Source: Rutstroemia sp. NJR-2017a BVV2 (taxonomy: Eukaryota; Ascomycota; Leotiomycetes; Helotiales; Rutstroemiaceae). Taken from it: DNA of 64,000 bases. The DNA lies in NCBI GenBank assembly GCA_002946415.1, contig NJPS01000054.1:186001-250000 (forward strand), written 5' to 3'. This document shows, one piece after another, positions 13,646 through 27,340 of the stretch (position 1 is the stretch's first letter; every line of letters starts with the position of its first letter). The position numbers and the translations under genes were made by a program. A model generated the notes under the pieces. It ran no database searches and was not told where the DNA came from. It saw only the letters and a program-made list of their open reading frames with translations.

Positions 13646-16600
13646 ATGGTGGACGTCGACGCAACCGCAAATGGCAGTAAGCCACACACAAATGGCACAG
13701 TACCAGTAATGGGCAATGGCTCGGGAAGCTCATATGCCGCCAAACACAACATCGCAGATCACTTTATCGGTGGTAATAGACTGGAAAATGCTCCTGCGAG
13801 TAAAGTAAAGGACTTCGTGGCACACAACGATGGACATACTGTTATCACCAATGTAAGTTTTGACATTTCTTCTCCCTTCATAACTCTCCCCTTCAATCTC
13901 ACCGTGGAAGAAAATTTTATAAGATCAACACAATTGACATCCGCATAGGTACTGATAGCCAACAACGGTATTGCGGCAGTAAAAGAAATTCGATCAGTAC
14001 GAAAATGGGCCTACGAGACTTTTGGAGATGAAAGGGCGATCCAGTTCACAGTGATGGCCACACCGGAAGATTTACAAGCAAATGCGGATTACATTCGTAT
14101 GGCAGATCAATATGTGGAGGTTCCGGGCGGCACAAATAACAACAACTACGCAAACGTGGAGTTGATTGTGGATGTGGCAGAGAGAATGAATGTTCATGCT
14201 GTGTGGGCTGGATGGTATGTTTACGATTTTCTGATGAGAGCTTACGGGCCACGAATTGGACGCTGACAAAATTTAGGGGACATGCATCCGAAAACCCAAA
14301 ACTTCCGGAATCCTTAGCTGCGAGTCCGAAAAAGATTGTGTTTATTGGTCCTCCCGGTTCGGCTATGCGATCGCTCGGTGACAAGATCTCCTCGACCATC
14401 GTAGCACAACATGCTAAAGTCCCTTGTATACCTTGGTCAGGAACTGGTGTCGACAAGGTAGAAGTTAATGAGGATGGTATTGTGACGGTCGATGATGCAG
14501 TCTACATGAAAGGATGTGTTCAGTCTTGGGAAGAGGGTCTAGAGAAGGCCAAGGAAATCGGGTTCCCCGTCATGATCAAAGCTTCCGAGGGTGGTGGAGG
14601 AAAGGGTATCCGAAAAGCCGAGTCCGAACAAGGCTTTGAGGCCCTTTACAAAGCCGCCGCGAGCGAAATTCCCGGTTCCCCTATCTTCATCATGAAATTG
14701 GCCGGTAATGCTAGGCATTTGGAGGTTCAATTGTTGGCTGACCAGTACGGAAATAACATTTCCCTTTTCGGCAGAGATTGTTCCGTTCAGAGAAGACATC
14801 AAAAGATTATCGAAGAGGCTCCAGTCACTATCGCTAAGCCAAGCACTTTCCAGGCTATGGAGAAGGCTGCTGTTCGTCTCGGTCGTCTTGTAGGATACGT
14901 CTCTGCTGGTACTGTGGAATATCTGTACTCGCATGCCGACGACAAATTCTACTTCTTGGAATTGAACCCGCGTTTGCAAGTCGAGCATCCTACGACTGAG
15001 ATGGTTAGTGGTGTCAACCTGCCAGCCGCGCAACTTCAAGTCGCTATGGGTCTGCCATTGCACAGAATCCGAGACATCAGATTGCTGTATGGAGTCGACC
15101 CTTCAACTACCACAGAGATCGATTTCGACTTCTCTCAGGAAAAGAGCTTGCAAACTCAACGACGACCAACTCCAAAAGGTCACACTACCGCTTGCCGTAT
15201 CACTTCTGAGGATCCAGGAGAGGGTTTCAAACCATCGAGCGGTACAATGCACGAGTTGAACTTCAGAAGTAGTTCCAACGTCTGGGGTTACTTCTCGGTT
15301 GGTACAGCTGGTGGTATCCACAGTTTCTCCGATTCTCAATTCGGTCACATCTTCGCCTATGGTGAGAATCGATCAGCATCACGGAAACACATGGTTGTTG
15401 CATTGAAGGAATTGAGTATTCGTGGTGATTTCAGAACTACCGTCGAGTACTTGATTAAGCTTCTAGAGACCCCTGCTTTCGAGGATAACACAATCACCAC
15501 CGGCTGGCTCGACGAGCTTATCTCCAATAAACTGACTGCTGAGCGACCTGATCCTATGCTCGCTGTCGTTTGCGGCGCCGTCACAAAAGCGCACATCGCA
15601 AGTGAAGCCTGCATTTCTGACTATAAGGCCTCGTTGGAGAAGGGTCAAGTTCCTTCTAAGGATATCCTGAAGACCGTTTTCCCAATCGACTTTATCTACG
15701 ATGGCCACAGGTATAAGTTCACCGCAACTCGATCAAGCATGGATAGCTACCATCTTTTCATCAATGGTTCGAAGTGCTCGGTTGGCGTGCGTGCTCTGAG
15801 CGATGGCGGTCTGCTTGTTCTTCTCGATGGACGATCTCACAACGTCTATTCGAAAGAGGAAGTTGGTGCCACTCGTTTGAGCGTTGACAGCAAGACCTGT
15901 CTTTTGGAGCAAGAGAATGACCCCACTCAACTTCGCACTCCATCTCCAGGAAAGTTGGTCAAATTCACCGTTGACAATGGCGAGCACATCAAGGCCGGTC
16001 AATCATTCGCTGAGGTCGAAGTCATGAAAATGTACATGCCTCTTGTTGCTGCAGAGGATGGTATCGTACAGCTCATCAAGCAGCCAGGAGCTACTCTTGA
16101 AGCTGGTGATATTCTTGGTATACTCGCTTTGGACGATCCTTCCAGAGTGAAACACGCCCAGCCTTTCTTAGGGCAGCTTCCAGACTTTGGACCACCACAA
16201 GTCGTTGGTAATAAGCCAGCGCAGCGCTTCCTACTTCTCCACACCATTCTCATCAACATCCTCAATGGCTTCGACAACCAAGTCATTATGGCTCCCACAT
16301 TGAAAGAACTGATTGAAGTTCTCAGAAACCCCGAGCTGCCATATAGTGAATTTAACGCTCAATTCTCGGCGCTTCACGCAAGAATGCCACAGAAGTTGGA
16401 TGCCACTCTTACTCAAATCGTGGAGCGTGCCAAGTCTCGCAATTCTGAATTCCCAGCCAAGAACCTTTCCAAGGCACTTCAGAGATTCCTCGATGAAAAT
16501 GTTGAACCAAGCGATGTTGACCTCCTGACTGCCTCTCTGTCTCCATTGATTGTTGTTCTTGAGAGGTACGCCAATGGACAGAAGGCACATGAGTTTGCTG

Positions 16601-19600
16601 TCTTTTCTGATATTCTCCAGCAATATGCCTCAGTTGAGCGTTTGTTCTCCGGTCGCACCTCCCGGGATGAGGAAGTCATCCTTAAACTGAGAGATGAGAA
16701 CAAGGATGATGTTACCAAGGTCATCCAAACAGTGTTGTCTCACAGCAGAGTTGGTGCCAAGAACAACCTCGTACTTGCAATCCTCGATGAATACAGACCA
16801 AACAAGCCAAACGCTGGTGATGTCGCCAAGTACCTCAGACCTACACTCCGAAGTCTCACGGAATTGGAATCTCGCCAAACCTCAAAGGTGTCACTTAAGG
16901 CACGTGAGATCCTCATTCAGTGCGCTCTGCCATCTCTAGAAGAGCGAGCTGCACAAATGGAGCACATCCTGCGATCTTCCGTTGTCGAATCCAGATACGG
17001 TGAGACAGGATGGGAGCACCGTGAGCCAGATCTTGAGGTTCTCAAGGAAGTTGTTGACTCTAAGTACACTGTGTTCGATGTGCTGCCCATCTTCTTCGGT
17101 CATCACGATCCTTGGGTTTCCCTCGCCGCTCTCGAGGTCTACATTCGTCGTGCATACAGAGCTTACTCTTTGAAGAAGATTGAGTATCACAACGAGACTG
17201 CCGAGCCTCCATTCATCGTTTCTTGGGATTTCGTTTTGAGAAAGGTTGGTCCATCAGAATTTGGCATGGCAGTTCAATCTTCCGCTCCCTCAACCCCAGC
17301 AACCCCATCCTACGAGAGTGGCAACCCATTCAAGCGTGTTAGCTCTATCAGTGATATGACTTACCTTGTCAATAAGCCTGATCACGAACCAACTCGCAAG
17401 GGTGTCATCGTTCCAGTGCAATACTTGGATGAGGCTGAGGAGTACTTGCAAAGAGCTCTTGAGGTTTTCCCCGTTGCTGGCAGCAAGAAGAAGGTTGGCA
17501 ATGGTCTCATGCCCGAACTTGGTGGCAAGCGCAAGGTTCCACCACCACGCCTTGATAGCGATGACGAGCTCACTGCGGTCTGCAACGTGGCTATTCAAGA
17601 TGCTGAGAGCCTTGACGACAATGAGATCGTCGGCAAGATCAAGTCCATCATCAACGAGTACAAGGATGAACTTATTAGGCGTAGAATTCGTCGTTTGACA
17701 TTCATCTGCGGCCACAAGGACGGATCATACCCTGGGTACTATACTTTCAGAGGCCCCGAGTACGAGGAAGACGAGAGTATTCGTCACAGTGAGCCAGCCT
17801 TGGCTTTCCAACTTGAACTTGGAAGACTCTCCAAATTCAGAATCACGCCAGTTTTCACCGAGAACAGGAACATCCACATTTACGAGGCTGTTGGAAAGGA
17901 CGTGCCAAGCGACAAGAGATATTTCACACGTGCTGTTGTTCGTCCTGGACGACTTCGTGATGAGATCCCAACTGCTGAATACCTGATCTCTGAGTCGGAC
18001 AGATTGATGAATGACATCTTGGATGCTTTGGAGATCATTGGAAACAATAATTCTGATCTTAACCACATCTTCATCAACTTCTCACCTGTCTTCCCACTTC
18101 AGCCACCGGAGATTGAACGTGCTCTTGGTGGATTCTTGGAGCGCTTCGGACGTCGTCTGTGGCGACTTCGTGTCACTGGTGCTGAGATCCGTATCATCTG
18201 TACCGACCCTGATACTGGCATGCCATACCCTCTTCGTGTTGTCATCACCAACACATCTGGATACGTCATTCAAGTCGAGATGTATGCTGAGCGCAAATCC
18301 GAGAAGGGTGGTGAGTGGGTCTTCCAAAGCATTGGCGGTACCACCAAGATTGGCTCTATGCACCTGAGACCTGTGTCTACACCATATCCTACCAAGGAAT
18401 GGTTGCAGCCAAAGAGATACAAGGCTCACCTTATGGGTACCCAATACGTCTACGATTTCCCAGAGCTTTTCCGACAAGCTATCCAAAACTCTTGGGTCAA
18501 GGCTGTTAGCAAACATTCATCCTTGGCTGACAAGCAACCACCAACTGGTGAATGTATTGAATACAGTGAGCTTGTCTTGGATGACAATGACAATCTTGCC
18601 GAGGTCTTGCGTGAACCGGGAACCAACACCCATGGTATGGTTGGTTGGGTTGTGACTGCTAAAACTCCTGAGTATCCTCGTGGCCGCAAGTTTGTCATCG
18701 TTGCCAACGACATCACCTTCCGAATTGGTAGTTTCGGACCCAAGGAAGATCAATTCTTCCACAAATGCACGGAACTTGCTAGAAAGCTCGGTATCCCACG
18801 TATCTACCTTTCTGCCAACTCTGGAGCTCGTATCGGTATGGCTGAGGAGCTTATCCCCCACTTCAAGGTTGCTTGGAAGGATCCGGGAAGACAAGAAGCT
18901 GGATTCAAGTACCTCTACTTGGATGAGGCTACTAAGAAGCGATTTGAGGATGGCAAGACGAAGGATGTCATCACTGAGCCAATCACTGAGGATGGTGAGA
19001 CTAGATACAAGATCACCACCATCGTTGGTGCTGAAGATGGTCTTGGTGTTGAATGTTTGAAGGGCTCTGGTTTGATCGCCGGTGCTACAAGCAGAGCTTA
19101 CGAGGACATATTCACCATCACTTTAGTGACTTGTCGTTCAGTTGGTATGTATCATTTACTCTGTCTTTTAATTAACTATGCTAATTATTACAGGTATCGG
19201 CGCCTACTTGGTCCGTCTTGGTCAACGTGCCATCCAAATCGAAGGTCAACCAATTATCTTGACTGGTGCTCCAGCTATCAACAAACTTCTTGGTCGTGAA
19301 GTCTACACCTCTAACTTGCAACTCGGTGGTACTCAAATCATGTACAAGAATGGTGTCTCGCACATGACCGCCAATGATGATTTCGAGGGTGTCTCCAAGA
19401 TTGTTGAATGGATGGCTTACGTCCCAGACAAGAGAAACAGCCCACTGCCAATTGGACCTGCCACCGACTCTTGGGATCGTGAAATCCTCTTCACTCCTCC
19501 GGAGAAGCAAGCTTACGATGTCAGACATCTGATTGCTGGTAAGGAAGACGACGAGGGTTTCTTGTCTGGTCTCTTCGACAAGGATTCTTTCGTTGAGACG

Positions 19601-20710
19601 CTCGGCGGTTGGGCCAAGACTGTCGTTGTTGGTCGCGCTCGTCTTGGTGGTATCCCAATGGGTGTCATTGCTGTTGAGACTCGCTCCGTTGAGAACATCA
19701 CACCTGCCGATCCAGCCAACCCAGATTCGACAGAACAAATTACCAACGAAGCTGGTGGTGTCTGGTATCCCAACTCAGCTTTCAAGACCGCTCAGGCTAT
19801 CAAGGACTTCAACAATGGTGAACAGCTGCCATTGATGATCTTGGCTAACTGGAGAGGTTTCTCTGGTGGTCAACGCGATATGTACAACGAGGTCTTGAAG
19901 TACGGTTCTTACATTGTTGACGCACTTGTCAAGTATGAGCAACCTATCTTTGTCTACATTCCTCCATTCGGAGAACTCCGTGGTGGTTCTTGGGTCGTCG
20001 TTGATCCTACCATCAACCCCGAATACATGGAGATGTACGCTGATGAGGATGCCCGTGGTGGTGTTCTTGAACCAGAAGGTATTGTCAACATCAAGTACCG
20101 TCGCGACAAACAACTTGAGACCATGGCCCGACTTGATCCCGAGTACGCCGAGCTCAAGAAGCAACTCTTTGACAAATCTCTTCCTCAGGAACAGCTCTCC
20201 GATGTCAAGGCCAAGCTATTCGCCAGAGAACAACTTCTCCTTCCTGTCTACACTCAAGTCTCTCTTCAATTCGCTGATCTCCATGACCGTGCTGGCAGAA
20301 TGAAGGCCAAGCATGTTATCAGAGAAGAGTTGAAGTGGAGAGAGGCAAGAAGATTCTTCTACTGGCGTGTAAGGAGGAGGGTCAACGAGGAGTACATCCT
20401 CAAGCGCATGTCGAACGCAGGAGCCAAGAACCCTCTGACATCACGTGCAAATAACCTCCGAACACTGGCAGCTTGGACTGGTATCCCAGCGTTCGAGAAG
20501 GATGATAGATCGGTGGCAATGTGGTATGAGGAGAACAGAAAGGTGGTTCACGAAAAGGTGGAAGCCATGAAGCTTGAGGGTGTCGCTTTTGAGGTTGCGG
20601 CTCTCGTGAGAGGCAACTCAAAGGGTGGATTGAAGGGTGTGCAGCAAGTATTGAGTATGTTGCCTGCAGAGGAGAGAGAGGCGGCTTTGAAGTTCTTGAG
20701 TCAAACTTAA
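13646..20710 (+). CDS. acc1: Acetyl-CoA carboxylase, cytosolic multidomain
   Basis: Makes malonyl-CoA from acetyl-CoA, bicarbonate and ATP, the committed step of fatty-acid synthesis. Exons 13646-13852, 13949-14214, 14277-19144 and 19194-20710; all introns are GT-AG, giving 2285 residues, the expected fungal length. Biotin carboxylase occupies roughly residues 70-600 (start [23 protein letters not shown]-grasp loop [13 protein letters not shown]; later [14 protein letters not shown]). The biotin carrier motif is EVMKM, with biotinylated Lys at residue 742. A long central region follows. The carboxyltransferase spans about 1560-2200 ([17 protein letters not shown]; later [20 protein letters not shown] and [13 protein letters not shown]). 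The start lies in a good context (CAACCATGG) after a long leader. Nothing is missing or broken. It stands alone with large intergenic spacers, as expected of a housekeeping gene. Confidence 0.98.
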
Positions 20711-22922
20711 GTGACAAGGGACGATGAATGATGGGATGATTGGGATGGATGGATGATGATTCTAAAATTACTTGTACAATTGTATTCTTTATCACAGTTT
20801 TTCTTCTTCTTTAGTTATTTACTGGTACGGTTGTAACCGGATGGCTGGATGGGAGGATGGTAGTATGAGATTAAGACTTTAGATTCTATATTCAAATGAT
20901 TTTATGATTGACATTATTACTGTTTGGTTTTGATGGTGGTTTGGTTTGTATGAAAGTGGAGGTTCGCCAATTCAAATGTCGTTGAATATTGAATTCTACT
21001 ACGTGCGTTCCCTACAAGGCCTCATCGTCCCTGACAAATCACTTCATAGTCATCGCCTCCTCCCAGCAGAGCGATCCAATCTTCCCGGTTCCTTCTTCTA
21101 CCCGTTTCGCTGTCTACGTGGAGAGATAACGTATAACATGTAGCTACCTACCTCCTCAGCATCATCATCGCTACACGCATGCATCGAAAGACGCACGCAC
21201 GCACAAAGCTTGTTCTATCCATCACATCAATCACACCGAACCTCCACTTACCTCGTCTTCGTATATCCTTACTCTACTTACTCATCTTCTCTTCACTTCT
21301 CTTCACATCACCCTCTGCTCAGCTGTCAGAAAGAGTGATAGGTAACCATATTCTATACGCAGATATTGTCTGTTTATGATCTAGTTTGTGCGTTTGAGGA
21401 GGGAAAGTAAGGTTAGATAAAGTTAGTGATTGATGATAGTGGTATTAAGGTTATGGCCAGGCCTAGATAGTACGCGCGCTTCGAGATAACCGATTGAAGC
21501 TGAGAGCTGAAGCTAGGCGGATATGTGGGATATGGGATTGTTTCCCCACGTGCGGAAGCACAGTGGGGTGGGTGGGTGCGATAGTTCATCAACGGCCACA
21601 GATTCAATTCACAATGCTCGCATATACCTTCTGAAGAATATTGATTGCTGAACCAAGTGAAAGAGACCAAGGTAACCAGCTCTTGCTTGGAGATCGCAAA
21701 AATTGACTTTTCTTTTGAATTTGTGGAGTTTGTCGGTGGTTAATATGGAAGGGTGACGTCGCTTAGTCATGATATTCGTACCCCTCGCTCTCGCTTTCGC
21801 AGAGGTTCCGTAGAGTGGTGGCGGAGCCACTGAAAACGAGCAGGTACCCGGGGTGGTAAAGTTAGCTTGATCCGATAAGATGAATCGATCAAACTACGGA
21901 AACTCCTTCCAGATCAAGTTCATCATCTTGAGATCTAACAGTTCTAGCCTCCGTCCAATATCAAGTCCAGGTCACCGAAGAATGAATGCTGATGGAGGTG
22001 GGGGTTGCATGCTTCCCACGATCAATTTGCTGGAATCACATCGCATCGTCTGGATGGTACCAGTTAAACACTGCGCATCCGCCGCAGCCATGCCTGTGAT
22101 CTCGAAACCTTTTGCAGGCTTGCCACGCTCCTGCAGCCGACAGGGGGACGCCGGGGATGTCGATTTCGCCGGAATCCCTTGCTCTTGGGTTAATTGTGCC
22201 TTCAGGACCATGAACCATTATGCACGTCAGAATTTGGACCCAGCAGTTCTGTTCTTCAGCAGCGTCATGGCAGCCATCTGTCGGCTCGAGCTTACGCACT
22301 TACTTGGTCGTATATTTGGTATCGTTTCGCGGCAATTGTATCTCGTGCGAAGCGTATATTGTTGCCGGAAGACTCCAGGTCGGCGATGAACGTCTATCTG
22401 GCTGTCTTTCTGTCTAATTTTGGTTCATGCAATGTAATGAAATGGCTTTTCTGTTCACATCACCACATCAGGCTCAGATGTGAATATCATTATGTGGATT
22501 CATCTACTACCCCATCCTGCAAGTACAGAGTATCACCAAAACAGAACTCCAGATTACCGAGCGGTAAACTTCGAAATCGGTTGCAATTTGTGTCGTAGTA
22601 TCCGTTGGAAGTTCCATGATGGAACGGCCTAGGTCTGCAGAGAAGCGTGTGGGAGCGGTCGCATGGAGTTGCGTTCATTCCACCGGCGATTATCCACCGT
22701 GGTTGGGTTGCATCGCTTCATCTCGCGATGGAGGGTCGCACAAAGAATGAGGAAGGATTTAGAGAAGATATACATACATCACTTCGCTCCTCTTCCCTAA
22801 AGGATTTGCGAAATCATGCTTCATTTACATGTGTATGATATTTTCTTCTCTCAGCGCATTTTTTTACACTTCTTGCTGAGGTTGTAAGTCCTCGCGCATC
22901 TTTCTCGCGCATCTTTCTCACG
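20711..22922. other. Intergenic region, no supported gene
   Basis: About 2.2 kb. One plus-strand frame (21880-22389) and overlapping minus-strand frames (21972-22299) are long for chance but show no recognised domain, no convincing splice partners and unclear codon use. I leave them unannotated. The first 250 bp are the AT-rich 3' region of the ACC gene. Confidence 0.45.
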
Positions 22923-24438
22923 ATGGTGGTGTCAGGTTCCGCTGTACCTGTCAAATCGCCTCATTACTATGAGAAGGCTGGACCGAATCTTGCTGTCGCC
23001 ATTGCTCTTCCAATTTTAGCCGCGATCGTCGTTTTTGGGAGGATATATGTTAGAAGAAAGCAGAAGCTGCCGTTGGGTATCGATGATTGGCTTATGATAC
23101 CTGCACTGGTATGTTGTGTTTACATCGCAAATTGACGGCGTAGGTTGCTGAAACCAGATACTAGATACTGGTGCTTGGTGCGGGAGTGACTATGATAATA
23201 GGTTCTGCTTCACTTGATACATTTGTTCTCTCAAACAAGACTGACTTTGCGTAAAGGCATCGCCAGACACGGGCTAGGATATCCTACCCCGCATGAAGGT
23301 ATGATGGCTCCGAGGACTGATCTTTCGACCATCAATCCTGCGATTGTCACCACGGCTAAAGTGTGTACAAAAGTTCCAAGCACGAGTTCCCAGCTGATTG
23401 TATACTCCAGGCCGAATACGCCATGCTCGTGCTCTCGACACCTGCCCTCGGCTGTATCAAAATGAGCGTCCTCTTCTTCTACCACCGAATATTCTGCCCT
23501 CAGCGTACAGGAATAGCTCGGCTGGTGATCATAGCAATGATGATACTAGTATCGCTGTGGACAATGGGCTTCGGCTTCACGGTTATATTCCCGTGTAAGG
23601 CGGATTTCAACGCTTGGTGGGGTCCTACTGAGGATTTGATTAAGAAATGCATTTCCCCTTTCGACTTGTTGTTTGCTTTGACTCTGAGCGACTTTATTAC
23701 GGATGCGTTTGTATTGATTATTCCACTTCCGCTGGTTTGTGCTCTGGAATGCTGGTTGCATGGATAATAAGGGCTGATGTTCTTGCTAGCTCTGGAAGCT
23801 TCAACTCTCAACTGCGAAGAAAATCTCTGTCAGCGCGGTTTTCTTGCTAGGCACGGTGTAAGTTCATGGAAGATTAAGAAACACCTTGAGATAGCGCATA
23901 CTAACTGTCATGCACAGAGCTGTTGCGGCATCTTTAACTCGTCTTGTGTTCTTGTCAATTGCGAGAAATAGTATGCACTCACCACATACCCTCTGACCAA
24001 CGTCATGATTGCTAATCCGATCCACCTAGTTGGATTTGCCCCCGGATCCGATGAAGACTGTATGCCAATCCTCCCTTCCCAGACAAACCACCACACGCCC
24101 CCTCCCTGAAACTCCATACTAACACTCCAACCCATACAGTAACCATCACCGGCACCCTCTACTGGCTCATGGTCGAACTCGGCCTCGGCCTCATCGCCGC
24201 CTGTCTCCCAACCATCAGTTTCCTCTTCAAAGGACTCACGACCGGGTCCCTCGTATCCAGCCTCAAGATGCGGTCGGCGCGCTCGCGCTCACGCTCGCGT
24301 GTGTATTCGACACAGCAGAGTCGGCAGCGGAATATGTCGACGGCGTCGCATGCGGAGTTGGCGGGGAAGCGGGAGGAAGCAGCGTATGAGGGCAAAAGTT
24401 ATGAGTTGCAGGAGAGGAGGGTGGGAGAGGATTTTTGA
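22923..24438 (+). CDS. SAT4-family integral membrane protein (fungal rhodopsin-domain type)
   Basis: Eight short exons: 22923-23108, 23165-23201, 23257-23360, 23411-23734, 23790-23857, 23918-23970, 24030-24059 and 24140-24438. All junctions are GT-AG in phase, giving 366 residues. Reassembly gives a seven-helix protein of the fungal 'rhodopsin domain-containing'/SAT4 family. Helix 1 is followed by RIYVRRKQKLPLGIDDWLM; then ARHGLGYPTP and ALGCIKMSVLFFYHRIF; a tryptophan-rich segment, FNAWWGP; SDFITDAFVLIIPLPL; and WKLQLSTAKK before the last helices. The cytoplasmic tail is Arg/Ser-rich. These proteins are not true retinal rhodopsins: no Schiff-base lysine is apparent in the last helix. Their function is mostly unknown; some have CFEM domains and act as surface receptors, but none is present here. 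Intron positions are inferred from homology and splice consensus. Confidence 0.85.
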
Positions 24439-25655
24439 GAGGAGGATAATAATGGGTGATGAGATTTTGTTCTGGGCGGTTTGATGGTATGTGACGGAGG
24501 CCGAGCAGTCACGCACGAAGTGAGGGATAAATGAGCCAGATAAATGAATGGCTGGGATGGGCCGGATGGGCCGGATGAATATGAGAAGAGAGAGAAACAT
24601 AGAGCTCACGAGAAGAGGAAACGGCACAAATCCTCAAGGAAATGCCCCTAAGAATACACAGGGAAGTAAAGAGAAACGTTACCGGCTCGTGTCAGCCGTG
24701 CGAAGCGAAACACATACAGGGGAAACCACAGCAATCAGGACGAAAACACCGATTCGATGGCTGGGCTGCAGACATCACTCCCAGCACATGAACGGTACAG
24801 AAATAGCTATACTATACTGTACTATACTACCATCAATTGTAACTATAATCTATAGATCTAATGTCAAAATTACAAGTCAATTGATTATACAGACGACAGT
24901 GATACCAAGTCGAGTGTAAGTATATCCTCCTTCCAGAACCAAGCTAAGATGCAACGTCCTACTCCCCAAGTCGATATACCCCGTGGAAGTGTGTGCATTT
25001 CCTGGCAATTTTCGCTAATGAATCCTGGGGAAGGTGCTCTAGGATTCGCCAGGTGCATCTCTACGCCCAGGAGGGAGAAGATGCTCTCAGAAAGAGGGTG
25101 CTTGACTGCCATCGAGAACGGTAAAGGATTCTTGCAAATACGCTTCCGGGCTGACGTTTCTTGAAGTAGTTTTTCGCGAGTATATGAGTTCGTCGGCTTT
25201 CTCGAGATCTTTCTGTTAGAGCTCCCATGTAAACAAAAGTTGAAGTAAGGAAATCCTACCCACGTAAGGTTAAGCAAAAGCTGAAGCAAGGGATAGGAGT
25301 CGGGGAAATTCATCCGCGGGGTAACGCGTCGCAGTCTAGTGGTTATTCAAGCCACTGTAAACAATCATACGAGCTAACTCAGAGCTTCAGCCACGATGGC
25401 TGTACGACGTAGTTCTCTACTTAGACAATAGTTCAAGCAAATATTTTGTTTAAGTATGCCCCCGACTGCCCTAAGCGCGGACTATCGCTGTTCATTCTAA
25501 CTTGATTAGACCAGATTTTCATCGAGCATCCCCAAGTAGATATATACGTGTGATCGAGATGAAACGGTCGCAAAGTCAGTCTCTTTGCAATGCGCAAAGT
25601 AGCCACCAATTACTAACAATCATTCTGAGAAGATCAAGCTTCTTTCTCACCCATT
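24439..25655. other. Intergenic region, no supported gene
   Basis: 1.2 kb between convergent genes. No coding, RNA or repeat signal that I can support; the small open frames lack recognisable content. Confidence 0.5.
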
Positions 25656-27340
25656 TCAAGCGAAAAGTTTGAAGCCACCTGGAACACCCTTTTGAAACAG
25701 CCCTGCCGGATCATACTTTCTACTAACATTCTGCAGCTTCTTCTTATTCTCAGCACCATACGAACCTATGGGATCCTGGAATCCCGAAGCGTAATTCATG
25801 AAAATATAGTCCACCGCTGTGTTCCTAGCAACAGACTCAGCCTTAATCTTCTCAAGCGCACCTCTCATCGTTCCAAGAACCGTCACATCATCGCTCTCAT
25901 TCTGCCAGTACGTCAACAGAAGAACGGAAACGAGTGGGCCATCTGCAGGACTCAATCCTAAAGAGTTTCCACCGTTTACAACTGATTTCTGTAGTAGAGA
26001 GACAGGATATGGTTGCAAAGTGAGAGAGCAGATGAGACCTGGTGTGGAAGTAACGTTCTGGATGGCAGTTGTATAGATGCTTGATGCAGCTTGCAGAGTT
26101 GCATTGTCGGCCTTGACAACTATATTCATATAAGCCAGCCTACCACATGTTAGCACTCGCTCAACCGCATTGACTCATTGCATTCATCTCTTGGTGATAT
26201 ATGCATACCTCTGGCTTCCCTTTGCATCTGATGCTTGCTCCGACGATGCAGACGTCAAGTTTAATGGACGCAAAGAGTTGAGGGCATTAATCTGTGGTTC
26301 AATCGCGGTGAATGGCTCAAGAACCGGTGGGTTTTGAACATCTTCAGTATAATACACCTGATTCTGACACGCAACCATTCCGAACGCAGAGGCATAGCCA
26401 ATGCTAATCATGATCTGTGTCTGCGTCGACGGGTTTGGTTTTTGCAGCTCGGTCACCAAAGCCTCAATCTGACTGGGGAAACTCGGCTGGTACTAGTATA
26501 CACTACCGCCCCAGAATGGCGACTGGGTGAATGTCCTTAGATCGTATCGAGTAACAACGCCGAAATTGTTAGCACCACCTCTTAGTGCAAGCCAAAGATC
26601 CGAGTTGGAGTTGGCGTTGGCATTGACGATGGCACCGGACGCAAGCACAATTTCGTAATTGATTACATTGTCGCACACGAAGCCCTCCCGGGAGGAAAAG
26701 AAAGAGAGACCGCCTGTGTGAGTGTGTCAGACAGGAGAGAGAAAAAACACGCCAGGCTTTTATACAAACCTTCCAGCGCTAAACCGCCAATACCACCATT
26801 ACCTGAACGCGATCCTGTAGTAGCAAGTCCTACAGCACTTAATTTCGAATAGACCGAGCTCCACCTTTCGCCTGCTGCGACCGATACATATCCATCCGCC
26901 AACTCGACTCCAGTCAAGTTCCTTAGGTCCATAGTGATGCCATTTGCAATGTTTGCTGCACCAGGAAGTGGCACTTGCCCTGCTCCACGAATCGCAAATG
27001 CCACATCGCCCGCATCCACGAATGGGCCGATGACTTTTATGAACTCAGCAATCTGTTCTTTGGTGCTAGGCAAGAAGATACAAGCGGGCGATAGGTCGCT
27101 TTCCAAGGCTGAAAGGTAGGATGCATTCAATTCCTCATACTCGGTTGTGTTTCGCAAAACAAGGCGCGAGCCAGAAAGGTTGCGCTGCAAAGCTTCGATT
27201 GCTTGAGACATTGCGACTCGTTTGTGTTTGTAGATTGATGAAGATGTAAGAGAGGTTGGTGGGTAAGGGTTTGCTTGACAGGAAGGAATCAATGCTACCA
27301 TGGCGAGCAAAAGCCCTCTTAAATAAAAGTTCGTTTTCAT
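25656..27340 (-). pseudogene. Secreted FAD-linked oxidase (BBE-like), interrupted by one TAG
   Basis: Exons 27340-26770, 26713-26209 and 26139-25656, joined by GT-AG introns, encode about 519 residues of a PCMH/BBE-type flavin oxidase. The sequence begins with a clear signal peptide (LLLAMVALIPSCQA). The FAD domain has AFAIRGAGQVPLPGAANI and GITMDLRNLTGVEL, followed by SGNGGIGGLALEGGLSFFSS and FVCDNVINYEIVLASG, then NNFGVVTRYDL. The C-terminal BBE segment ends YDPAGLFQKGVPGGFKL. The RGGGH-type flavinylation histidine and the CxxVG-type cysteine of classical BBEs are both absent, so bicovalent FAD is unlikely. Codon 264 is TAG (plus-strand 26493-26495), in frame and with intact coding on both sides. 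No plausible intron removes it: the nearest GT..AG span is under 40 nt and deletes conserved residues. A recent nonsense mutation, polymorphism or assembly error all fit. Confidence 0.82.

Noticed and set aside
21880..22389. 169-codon plus-strand frame and minus-strand frames beneath it
   Set aside because: No homology I can recognise and no supporting splice or promoter context; possibly chance or an antisense shadow.
25656..27340. Secondary-metabolite cluster built on the FAD oxidase and the SAT4 protein
   Set aside because: No polyketide synthase, NRPS, terpene synthase or P450 nearby; the two genes are ordinary singletons.
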